This document shows, piece by piece, positions 36,483-42,438 of a DNA stretch of 64,000 nt. Source of the DNA: H17-190 sp034435615 (GTDB lineage: Bacteria > Chloroflexota > Dehalococcoidia > SM23-28-2 > HRBIN24). The position numbers and the translations under genes were made by a program. The number at the start of each line of letters is the position of its first letter. Position 1 is the first letter of the stretch. The stretch is taken from contig DAOTWZ010000042.1 in assembly GCA_034435615.1 (NCBI GenBank), positions 1-64,000 on the forward strand, in the 5' to 3' direction. The notes below the pieces were generated by a model. The model was not told where the DNA came from. It made no database searches and saw only the letters and a list, made by a program, of their open reading frames with translations.

Positions 36483-36821
36483 CTAGGACCTGGTCTTGAG
36501 GACCTCGGCCAGAAGGCCGATGAACTCCGCCAGGGCCTGAGGGTCGAAGCTGACCACCAGGTGGACGGTGACGGCCCGCTCGCCCTCGCCCTCGGCCTGG
36601 GCGGGCTCGCTCCCGTTCACGCTGGCCACGGGGCGGGCTGCCTTCACCTTGGGGAACCTGCCCGACGTGTCGATGTCCAGCTCCCACAGGCCAGGCACGA
36701 GGGCCCGCCCCACCTTCGGGTCGAAGGCGTAGATGGGCTTCTCCTCGCCCTCGACGTGGACGACCCAGAAGGGGGCCTTCTGACCCGCCTTCTCCTCGAC
36801 CTTGACAACCGTCGCCAGCAT
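36483..36821 (-). CDS. Unknown protein, possible OB-like fold
   Basis: This 112-residue protein begins MLATVVKVEEKAGQKAPFWV and is strand-rich in its first half (EEKPIYAFDPKV, GLWELDIDTSG), which could be an OB fold. A C-terminal amphipathic helix region is FDPQALAEFIGLLAEVLK. GGAGGTTAGAGC precedes the ATG. If it binds single-stranded DNA it would fit a replicating element, but that is a guess. Confidence 0.7.
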   Translation of the reverse strand: MLATVVKVEEKAGQKAPFWVVHVEGEEKPIYAFDPKVGRALVPGLWELDIDTSGRFPKVKAARPVASVNGSEPAQAEGEGERAVTVHLVVSFDPQALAEFIGLLAEVLKTRS

Positions 36822-36893
36822 GCTCTAACCTCCTTCTCGCTCCTGGACTTCTGCCCTGGCCGATGGCCCCATACCCGGCCAGGGCCAATGAGA

Positions 36894-36922
36894 TGGGGGG
36901 TGCTCCCTGGGAGCACCCCCCA
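36894..36922. terminator. Perfect 14-bp inverted repeat
   Basis: TGGGGGGTGCTCCC and GGGAGCACCCCCCA are exact complements with one base between them. It lies in the gap after the 36941-37279 gene on the leftward transcript. With so short a centre it may form a cruciform or bind a dimer instead of acting as a simple RNA hairpin. Confidence 0.6.
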
Positions 36923-36940
36923 AAGCCTTGAGATAAGACC

Positions 36941-37279
36941 CTAGCCTAGCTGGGTGATGCCCTTGCACCGCCGACACAGCCAGCCGTGCCGCCCGTCGGG
37001 GTAGGCCCAGTAGGCCACCTCAGTGGGCGCCTGGCACAGGCACCACCGCCCCGTCAGGAAGATGCTGTTGGCGAACCCCAAGGCCAGGGTGAAGGCGTCG
37101 GTGTCGCCCGCCAGGGGTGTCGGCTCTCCGTGACGGGCCACCACCGCCAGGGCCAGCGGCAGTAGCTCCCTCGCCCGCCTCACCACCTGCTCCCGCTCGG
37201 CCAGGTGCTGCATCAGCCAGCACCGCTGCCCACAGGCCGAGAGGTCGGGGCACCACTCACATCCCGGGCCGTCGCCCAT
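36941..37279 (-). CDS. Cys-rich zinc-binding protein, unknown
   Basis: This 112-residue protein has two Cys groups. The N-terminal one is CEWCPDLSACGQRC; the C-terminal one combines WCLCQ with WLCRRCKG. The helical middle has REQVVRRARELLPLALAVVARHG. Two zinc sites are plausible. The ATG at 37279 has GGGAGG 9 nt upstream; an open frame continues further upstream but has no start signal. A 26-bp palindrome lies just upstream. Confidence 0.7.
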   Translation of the reverse strand: MGDGPGCEWCPDLSACGQRCWLMQHLAEREQVVRRARELLPLALAVVARHGEPTPLAGDTDAFTLALGFANSIFLTGRWCLCQAPTEVAYWAYPDGRHGWLCRRCKGITQLG

Positions 37280-37317
37280 GCTGCATCGCCTCCCTTCAGC
37301 TAGACTTCGAGAACCAG

Positions 37318-37343
37318 AGGGCGAGCGCCCGGGCGCTCGCCCT
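37318..37343. promoter_or_regulatory. Perfect 26-bp palindrome between divergent genes
   Basis: AGGGCGAGCGCCC is followed directly by GGGCGCTCGCCCT with no spacer. It lies 39 nt upstream of the leftward 37279 start and before the rightward 37523 gene, a place where an operator is expected. CACATTT at 37431-37437 and AAATGTG at 37464-37470 form a second, looser dyad in the same gap. Confidence 0.55.
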
Positions 37344-37522
37344 GATGCCGATGGAGACCTCTCAAGCCTTGGGGACGATGAGGGTAAGGGCGTGGCCAGG
37401 AGGGGTGAACCACGACGGGGGCCTGGAGGGCACATTTGGGAACTCTCGACACCCTGAACTGGGAAATGTGACTCCTGCTCCTAAAAGACCTCCTATCCTC
37501 GTTCGCCGTCCCGTCATGGGCT

Positions 37523-37792
37523 ATGCTGAAGACGATGATGCAATGGCGAAGGGCCGAGAGGCCCCGCCCTGCCGCCTTGTGGCAGACGGAAGCCCTCCGT
37601 CGTCTGGCCAGGCGATGGGAGCGAGAGCGGCCCTGGAGACCCTGCCCCTGCCCCCTTTGCTCGCCTCCGCCACCGCCCCCGCCGCCGTCCAGGTGCCCTC
37701 GCTGTGGCGGCGGCATCTACCAGGAGCGAATAGACGGCGGCGTGGACCTCTACTGCATCGCCTGTGGCTGGCGACTGGCCCTATGGAGCTAG
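37523..37792 (+). CDS. Small zinc-ribbon protein
   Basis: This 89-residue protein has a basic, Trp/Arg-rich N-terminal half and a poly-Pro linker. The zinc ribbon is CPRCGGGIYQERIDGGVDLYC then IACGW, with two CxxC pairs 17 residues apart. CPCPLC precedes the linker. It reads rightward, opposite to most cargo. The start codon has no clear ribosome binding site, so the exact N-terminus and whether it is translated are uncertain. Confidence 0.55.
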   Translation: MLKTMMQWRRAERPRPAALWQTEALRRLARRWERERPWRPCPCPLCSPPPPPPPPSRCPRCGGGIYQERIDGGVDLYCIACGWRLALWS

Positions 37793-37841
37793 GCCACAGC
37801 CATGATGTAGTCCTGCTCCCCCAGACCCCAGTAACCAGGTG

Positions 37842-37895
37842 GGCAAAGAATCACGAATCCGTATTTTCAAGAATTATGGACTGGTATTCTTTGGA
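37842..37895. promoter_or_regulatory. AT-rich patch with inverted repeat
   Basis: This short AT-rich stretch lies in GC-rich DNA. CAAAGAAT at 37844-37851 and ATTCTTTG at 37886-37893 are exact complements. GAATC occurs twice between them. It overlaps the 3' end of the 37867-38352 gene and follows the 37523-37792 gene. It may be an unwinding region, a promoter or an operator related to 35499-35521. Confidence 0.45.
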
Positions 37896-38352
37896 TGGCC
37901 TCGGCTAGAGTCGTCGCCCTGGTCCGGCACGCCCACCTGACATCGGAGCCTTTGACGCCTCCGCCCCCTGTCCTCTGGACCAGCCTCTCCCGCTCAAGCC
38001 TCTGGAGGGCAGCTCGTAGCTGGTGGGCAGGGACATCTATGCCCGCCAGTCGCTTCAGCCACTGGCGTAGGCCCCGGATGGTGGTGGGCTTGCCCCCCAG
38101 TCGCCTCAGCCCCGCCAGCAGCAGCAAGTCCAAGGCTGGCAAGGCGAGGATGGAGGGTCCCCTGGCCAGCACTTCGGCGATGCTCTCGGCTATGAAGCTG
38201 CCCCTGGACGAGCGGCGGAGGTGGAGCAGCCTTCGGCACTCAGAGCAGGCGGTGACGACTACCGCCTCGATGCCGACGCCAGGGAGCCCACAGCACGGGC
38301 AGAGGGCGGGCAGGACCTCCTCGTGGTCGTCACTCCTCTGGCAGTCCATCAT
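37867..38352 (-). CDS. Zinc-ribbon plus winged-helix-like protein
   Basis: This 161-residue protein has an N-terminal zinc ribbon (CPCCGLPGVGIEAVVVTAC then SECRR). A helical region follows that ends in a probable winged helix: TTIRGLRQWLKRLAGIDVPA then HQLRAALQRLERERLVQRT. This suggests DNA binding. The ATG overlaps the stop of the upstream gene (ATGA), with GGAGG in that gene's end, so the two are translated together. Confidence 0.72.
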   Translation of the reverse strand: MMDCQRSDDHEEVLPALCPCCGLPGVGIEAVVVTACSECRRLLHLRRSSRGSFIAESIAEVLARGPSILALPALDLLLLAGLRRLGGKPTTIRGLRQWLKRLAGIDVPAHQLRAALQRLERERLVQRTGGGGVKGSDVRWACRTRATTLAEAIQRIPVHNS

Positions 38353-38849
38353 GGCTTCTCCTCCTGGGGCAGGAAGGGCTTCAGCTCAGGCAGCCGGTGG
38401 ACCAGCTCCTCCTTCGGCACCCGTAGCGTGAGGGCACCGTCCCGCTCCTCGGCCAGCAAGTAGACGAGGGCCTCGCCCATGTCCAGGAGGCTGCCCGTCA
38501 CGGGGACGCCCCATCTCTCCGCCGCCTCCTGGCAGAGTTCTCGGGCCAGCCCCTGGACCGCTCGCCAGGTCCATCGCCTGCCATCCCACCCGACCAGCAC
38601 AGCCAGGACCATGCAGGCGTGGCGGGTCGCCTCGGCGAGGTGGCGTAGCTCCAGGAGGAAGCTCTCGAACTCGCCCTTGGAGCGCCTGGCCTGGGCAGCC
38701 AGAGTCCGAAGCCTCGCCTCTACCCAGCGGGCGGGAGACTCCTCGGCCTCCTCCTCCTCGCCATAGAGACCGGGACAGCCCTCGGCTACGGCGGTCAGGA
38801 GCCCCCGCCCTGCCGCCTCTAGGCTACGGACCAGGGCGAGGGCAGCCAC
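38349..38849 (-). CDS. Unknown helical protein
   Basis: This protein of at least 166 residues is mainly helical, with an acidic stretch GEEEEAEESPARWVEARL and a Leu-rich core. No family is recognised. The GTG at 38849 is the first standard start. The same frame stays open upstream to 39173 without any ATG, GTG or TTG, giving a Pro-rich stretch, so a non-standard start or a frameshifted link to the 39133-39654 gene is possible. Two hairpins in that upstream part argue for a true intergenic gap. Confidence 0.65.
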   Translation of the reverse strand: MAALALVRSLEAAGRGLLTAVAEGCPGLYGEEEEAEESPARWVEARLRTLAAQARRSKGEFESFLLELRHLAEATRHACMVLAVLVGWDGRRWTWRAVQGLARELCQEAAERWGVPVTGSLLDMGEALVYLLAEERDGALTLRVPKEELVHRLPELKPFLPQEEKP

Positions 38850-39034
38850 CAGCAGGCGAGAGGAGAGGTCACACCGGGCGGGATAGGACTCGGGCGCCCC
38901 ATCCCCTACCTCCCCCAGCGCCGCCTCCAGTCGCCCCAGGGGTCCAGCCAGGGCGGGGCGGGTATATCCTCTCTCCGTAGTCCTCGACTCTCCGCCCAGA
39001 GGGGCAGAGGACGGTGCTCCCCCTTGGTCGGGGT

Positions 39035-39088
39035 GCAGGGGCTCCGCCCCTGCAGTCGTCGGGGGGTCAGAGGGGGGCAGAGCCCCCC
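39035..39088. other. Two adjacent perfect GC hairpins
   Basis: GCAGGGGC-TCC-GCCCCTGC at 39035-39053 and GGGGGGC-AGA-GCCCCCC at 39072-39088 are 18 bp apart. They lie 45 nt beyond the stop of the winged-helix gene and 70 nt from the nearest iteron. They could end transcription or act in replication, for example as a single-strand initiation structure. Confidence 0.6.
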
Positions 39089-39132
39089 TCGGCTCAGGAT
39101 GAGATGTCGGTGCTGCCGGGTGCTCTGGAACA

Positions 39133-39654
39133 TCATCTCTGGATAGGACATCTGGATATGGGTGAACTCTGCTTCACCGGGGTGGTGAACTCTGCTTCAC
39201 CGGGGTGGTGAACTGGAGTGCACCGGGGTGGTGAAGTGTGCTTCACCGGTGAACTCTGCTTCACCCCCTGGTAGACCTCGGTCCTGATGCCTCGCTGGGG
39301 CGTCTGGCGGTCGGGGCTCCGGTAGGTGGCGAGGTAGCCCAGCTCGGCGAGCCGTCGGAGGCTGTCCTTGGCCTGGCGGGGGGAGATGCCTGCCGCCCGG
39401 GCGAGGGTGGTGCTGGAGGCGAAGGTGGTCCTGGAGCGGCGGTCGGAGTAGGCGAGGATGAGGCCCAAGAGGCGGAGGTCCGAGAGGCGAAGCCGTCCGT
39501 CCAGGAGGGCGGCCACAGGGAAGCGGACCCACTTCCGTCCCGGTGCCCTGGGCTGCCTCCTGCCGCCCTTCTCTTGGCTCCCGGCCTCGGCGATGGGCCG
39601 GGTCTGGGCCAGCTCCTCTTTCGGTCGGCTTCCGTTTGTGTTAACCTTCTGCAT
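39133..39654 (-). CDS. Winged-helix DNA-binding protein, candidate replication initiator
   Basis: This 173-residue protein has a basic N-terminal tail, then a winged-helix domain at about 45-115 (RLSDLRLLGLILAYSDRRSR, then ASSTTLARAAGISPRQAKDS, LRRLAELGYL). This arrangement is like the DNA-binding part of phage and plasmid replication proteins. The last 40 residues are unstructured and encoded by the tandem dyad repeats, as the lambda O gene holds its own origin. GGAGG lies 10 nt before the ATG. The function is inferred from this layout; a transcription regulator is the alternative. Confidence 0.65.
   Translation of the reverse strand: MQKVNTNGSRPKEELAQTRPIAEAGSQEKGGRRQPRAPGRKWVRFPVAALLDGRLRLSDLRLLGLILAYSDRRSRTTFASSTTLARAAGISPRQAKDSLRRLAELGYLATYRSPDRQTPQRGIRTEVYQGVKQSSPVKHTSPPRCTPVHHPGEAEFTTPVKQSSPISRCPIQR
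39158..39267. repeat. Five tandem dyad-symmetric iterons (candidate origin)
   Basis: Units start at 39158, 39181, 39204 and 39227 with a 23-bp period; the fifth, shorter one ends at 39267. The core GGTGAACTCTGCTTCACC (units 1, 2 and 5) is a dyad, GGTGAA-6-TTCACC. Unit 4 keeps both arms, and unit 3 is degenerate. A 23-bp period is not a multiple of three, so the protein read through it does not repeat; the DNA sequence itself is what is conserved. This fits binding sites for an initiator or repressor dimer. Confidence 0.85.
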
Positions 39655-39691
39655 AGGGCAATCGCCTCCTTTCCGTGTGGTGTGGTGCCGT

Positions 39692-39723
39692 CCAGGGGAG
39701 GGCTAGAGCCAGCCCTCCCCTGG
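39692..39723. terminator. 13-bp hairpin in intergenic gap
   Basis: CCAGGGGAGGGCT pairs perfectly with AGCCCTCCCCTGG around the loop AGAGCC. It lies between the 39731-40156 and 39133-39654 genes of the leftward train and may reduce read-through into the winged-helix gene. Confidence 0.6.
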
Positions 39724-39730
39724 GGCTTCC

Positions 39731-40156
39731 TCAGCCAATCCGGACCACTCGCTCGGGCGGCACCCATGCCCACGGCCAGCCTGGGGCATCGGGCTGCCTG
39801 TCGAAGTCCCGGAGCCTGAACCACGCCTCAGGCTGCCCGTCGAAGGTGCCTGGGACGCCCACCTCTCGGGCCCTGGAAAGGGCCAGGCTGTAGTGCTCGA
39901 CGAGGCCAGGCACCACCTGGACGCCCACCTCCAGCCGGCGGGCACCAGCCCGCTGGGCTATGTCGAGGGCCTCGGCCGGGATGCTGAAGGCGTCGCCCTT
40001 GAGCCTCGGTCTGCCGCCAAGGGCGTAGGCCAGCACAACGGCTTCGTCCTCCAGGGAGAAGGTCACCTTGGCCACGACCACCTCCCTGCCTCCCAGGAAG
40101 GAGCGGCGGACAGTGATGACGAAGGGCGGCTTGGGGATGGACCTGGCGGTGGTCAT
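39731..40156 (-). CDS. Unknown protein
   Basis: This 141-residue protein has a strand-rich start (PFVITVRRSFLGGREVVVAK then VTFSLEDEAVVLAYALGG), a helix AEALDIAQRAGARRLEVGVQ, and a Trp-rich end (WPWAWVPPERVVRIG). No family is recognised. The ATG overlaps the stop of the 40153-40365 gene (ATGA), showing coupled translation. Confidence 0.72.
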   Translation of the reverse strand: MTTARSIPKPPFVITVRRSFLGGREVVVAKVTFSLEDEAVVLAYALGGRPRLKGDAFSIPAEALDIAQRAGARRLEVGVQVVPGLVEHYSLALSRAREVGVPGTFDGQPEAWFRLRDFDRQPDAPGWPWAWVPPERVVRIG

Positions 40157-40365
40157 GCCCTGGTCACCCCCTCATCGGCGTCGGCCTGGGCCTGGCGGCG
40201 GGACATCATCCGCCAGGTCCTTAGGGAGGTCTCCAGGGCGGCCAAGCTGGGGGCTATGAAGGCCTGGAAGGCCAGAAGCTCCTGGAGGTCGGCGGCACCC
40301 CTGAACCTCTCCCTCTGGCTGTAGGTGCCCCGGGCGGTATCGAGCTTGATGGTGATGGTCGCCAT
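40153..40365 (-). CDS. Small unknown protein
   Basis: This 70-residue protein begins ATITIKLDTARGTYSQRERF and continues with a helical segment LQELLAFQAFIAPSLAALET, ending in charged residues. The ATG at 40365 has GAGGAGG about 10 nt upstream; a GTG at 40377 directly abuts that motif and is less likely. The 4-nt overlap with the next gene shows an operon. Confidence 0.68.
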   Translation of the reverse strand: MATITIKLDTARGTYSQRERFRGAADLQELLAFQAFIAPSLAALETSLRTWRMMSRRQAQADADEGVTRA

Positions 40366-40407
40366 TGGCTGCTGCACCTCCTCGATGGGTCTCCATCAGG
40401 AGAAGGG

Positions 40408-40478
40408 GTAGCAGCGAGGCGATTCTATTCAGCCTGGCAGCCAGGGGTTAGGGGGCAGGGGGGCGAGCCTCGCTCTAC
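40408..40478 (-). terminator. Long-range hairpin after sigma-like gene
   Basis: GTAGCAGCGAGGC at 40408-40420 pairs with GCCTCGCTCTAC at 40467-40478, with one bulged base. The latter begins immediately after the stop of the sigma-like gene. Inside the loop CCTGGC-A-GCCAGG forms a second stem. Probable terminator or attenuator separating the sigma-like gene from the rest of the train. Confidence 0.55.
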
Positions 40479-41468
40479 CTAGCGGCTTAGACGCTGCCGT
40501 AGGAGCCTCAAGGCTTCCTGGAGGCGGCGGGAGACGGTGGGCTGGGAGAGTCGGAGGCGGCGGGCGACCTCCTGCTGGGAGAGCCCCTCCACGAGCGCCA
40601 GCCTGACGATGGCCCTCATCTCTTCGCTCAGAGTGGCCAGGGCCTCCTGAAGGTCCACCTTCAGCAGCACGACGTCCTCCTCCTGGACCGCCAGGGCGGG
40701 GGCCGAGGGCTGGGGATGCCCTTCTTCCTGGCCCTCCTCATGCAGGGGGGCTATCTGCCTCTTGGAGCGGGCGCTGTGGATGCCCCTGCCTAGCTCTTGT
40801 CTGAGCAGGCCCCTCACTCGCTCCAGGACGTGGGCTTCCGGCCCCAGGGCGGGCAGGGGCTGCCCCTCGACGACCAGGAAGCGGCGGGGGATGCCGGACC
40901 GGTCACGTCTAGCCTCAAGCTGGCTCAGGCCCCAGGCAGACTGGACGAGGGCGGTGGCGTCTTCGCCTCGCCTGACCAGTTGCTCCAGGAGAGGCCCAGT
41001 CCGGGGATGGCGATGGATGGCCTGCCGTAGGTCCTGGCCGGCGATGTGGTCCCAGCCTGCTTCGGCGGCCAGGGCTCGCTCCATCGTCCAGAAGATGAGG
41101 GCAGGCAGTCGAAGGGCCAGGGCGGTGCCGTTGCCCAGGGGGGCTATCGCCAGCCGCTCGGCCAGGTCCACATAGCAGGCGATGAAGGGAGGCGGGGCCT
41201 CGATGTCCCCAGCCTGCACCTGGCCCAGGGCTACTTGCCGTTGCAGCCCCAGGGCGTCCACCTCGCCTTCGCCCTTCAGCAGGACCCTCACCTGGTCATC
41301 GAACCTTGGCTCCAGGTCGCCCTCCTGGTGGACCAGAAGGGCGTAGGCCCAGCACCCCATCACCTGGCGGTGGAGGGCTTCCGCCTCGGCCCGTAGGGCA
41401 GGGGGGTAGTAGGCGGGGTTGCCCCGGCTCTCCTCGACGAAGGCGACGATGTTCTGCCACACGTCCAC
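40479..41468 (-). CDS. Protein with sigma region 4-like C-terminus, unknown N-terminus
   Basis: About 329 residues. The last 60 match sigma-70 region 4: ALATLSEEMRAIVRLALVEG, then LSQQEVARRLRLSQPTVSRR and LQEALRLLRQRL. The first 260 residues show no region 2; they are helical, with WQNIVAFVEESRGNPAYYPP near the start, and are not recognised. The GTG at 41468 has GGAGGG 5 nt before it; an open frame continues upstream without signal. It is the first gene of the leftward train and a natural candidate for its regulator or a dedicated sigma factor. Confidence 0.7.
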   Translation of the reverse strand: MDVWQNIVAFVEESRGNPAYYPPALRAEAEALHRQVMGCWAYALLVHQEGDLEPRFDDQVRVLLKGEGEVDALGLQRQVALGQVQAGDIEAPPPFIACYVDLAERLAIAPLGNGTALALRLPALIFWTMERALAAEAGWDHIAGQDLRQAIHRHPRTGPLLEQLVRRGEDATALVQSAWGLSQLEARRDRSGIPRRFLVVEGQPLPALGPEAHVLERVRGLLRQELGRGIHSARSKRQIAPLHEEGQEEGHPQPSAPALAVQEEDVVLLKVDLQEALATLSEEMRAIVRLALVEGLSQQEVARRLRLSQPTVSRRLQEALRLLRQRLSR

Positions 41469-41744
41469 GCTGGCCCCTCCGTGGGCGGGAGGGCTGGGGC
41501 TGCCACACCGGGAGGCCAGAGATGCCGGCGGGGCGCCCCGGTCCCTCTCGCCCACCAGGGTAGCCCATCCCCTGGGCCTGGAGCAAGTGGCGGCTTCGAA
41601 CGTATGTTGCCTGGACGGGGGCACGAGGGGCCTGGCATCATGGGGGCTGTCCTGGGGCGAGGGACTGAGCGGCATTGTGGGCAGGGGGCCTGACTGAGCG
41701 CCCGGCTTGCCGGTGCTGGGGCAGGAAGCCGCTCTCGGTCTGCT
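41469..41744. other. Non-coding right end of element
   Basis: About 275 nt lie between the sigma-like gene and the right repeat. It should hold the promoter of the leftward train, but no clear -35/-10 pair was found by eye. Confidence 0.4.
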
Positions 41745-41745
41745 C

Positions 41746-41820
41746 TGGTGGGCCCGGGAGGATTCGAACCTCCAACCAACCGGTTATGAGCCGGCCGCTC
41801 TGCCGTTGAGCTACGGGCCC
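41746..41820 (-). tRNA. tRNA with CAT anticodon (elongator Met or Ile2)
   Basis: The 75-nt cloverleaf includes CCA. The acceptor stem GGGCCCG/CGGGCCC is perfect, the D-arm is GCTC/GAGC, the anticodon stem is GCCGG/CCGGT, the loop is CTCATAA, and the T-arm is GGAGG TTCGAAT CCTCC. A paired first base and no GGG/CCC anticodon stem exclude initiator tRNA. Elongator Met and lysidine-modified Ile2 cannot be separated by eye. It is rebuilt by the element. Confidence 0.95.
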
Positions 41821-41874
41821 GCAGGCCCAAGACGATTGTATAACTCCGCCGGGCGGGGGCACAAGGTCGCCCCC

Positions 41875-42407
41875 TCACAGGAGGGCAGGGTAGAGGACGC
41901 CCGCCTCCGTGACGCGGGCAGAGGGGCTGAGGGTGTGGGGCTCCCAGCGCCCCCTGTCCAGGATATGGCGCACCCCCACGCCCCGGGAGGTCAGGTAGTC
42001 GGCCAGGAGGAGGCGGTGGCAGCGAGCGTAGTGGGCCTCAGCGCACATGACAGCTGTGGTCCTGGCACCGGCCAGGACCAGGAGACGGTCCACCGCCTCC
42101 CGGAATTCGGGGGTGAGCATGTGGTCGGCGTAGGCGCGAAGGCCGGGGCTGCGCAGGCCGCCGTTGGGGGAGTGGGGCCCCAGGCCGCGGCGGCGTCCTC
42201 CCAGGGCCTCCAGGTGAAGGTAGTCCAGGCCCCGCCGGGCCAGCGCCGCGGCCAGGGCCTCCCCCCGGAAGTGGGGATGCCGCCGCGAGCTCGGGAAGCG
42301 CCTTATGTCCACCAGAAGGGCGATACTGTGGCCCTCCAGGAGCTCCAGGAACTCCTCCAGCCGACGGTTGGAGTGGCCGACGGTGTAGAGGACTACGCCC
42401 TCCCCAT
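41875..42407 (-). pseudogene. DUF488 family protein with apparent 5' frameshift
   Basis: The main frame (41875-42312) holds most of a DUF488 domain: DIRRFPSSRRHPHF and AVMCAEAHYARCHRLLLADYL. The frame upstream of 42312 also encodes the family's conserved N-terminus, VVLYTVGHSNRRLEEFLELL, but has no standard start. An ATG at 42407 would open it only if the run after ATG had one more G; as it stands that frame stops after four codons. It is either a real frameshift or a homopolymer sequencing error; a CTG start is less likely. Confidence 0.7.
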
Positions 42408-42438
42408 GGGGCCCTCACCCCTTCCCGTGGAGCGGCGT

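Larger units (their letters stand above)
34291..41817. mobile_element. Integrative genetic element in a CAT-anticodon tRNA gene
   Basis: A 73-bp perfect direct repeat (34291-34363 and 41745-41817) bounds a 7.5-kb block. The repeat spans the tRNA from its 3' CCA to acceptor base 4. The right copy is the complete tRNA and the left copy a truncated remnant, as expected when an element carries a tRNA 3' end and rebuilds the host gene on insertion. A tyrosine recombinase gene starts 72 nt inside the left repeat. The cargo is twelve small or unrecognised genes, mostly leftward. A winged-helix gene overlaid by iterons suggests autonomous replication. No capsid, relaxase or transposase gene is seen. 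It could be an integrative plasmid or a phage satellite. Confidence 0.9.

Noticed and set aside
37300..37716. Leftward 138-codon frame opposite the zinc-ribbon gene
   Set aside because: It is low complexity with poly-Gly, has no ribosome binding site, and the opposite strand encodes a plausible zinc ribbon.
35696..40478. Integron attC sites
   Set aside because: The hairpins lack the R and L box pattern and the recombinase lacks the integron-specific insert.
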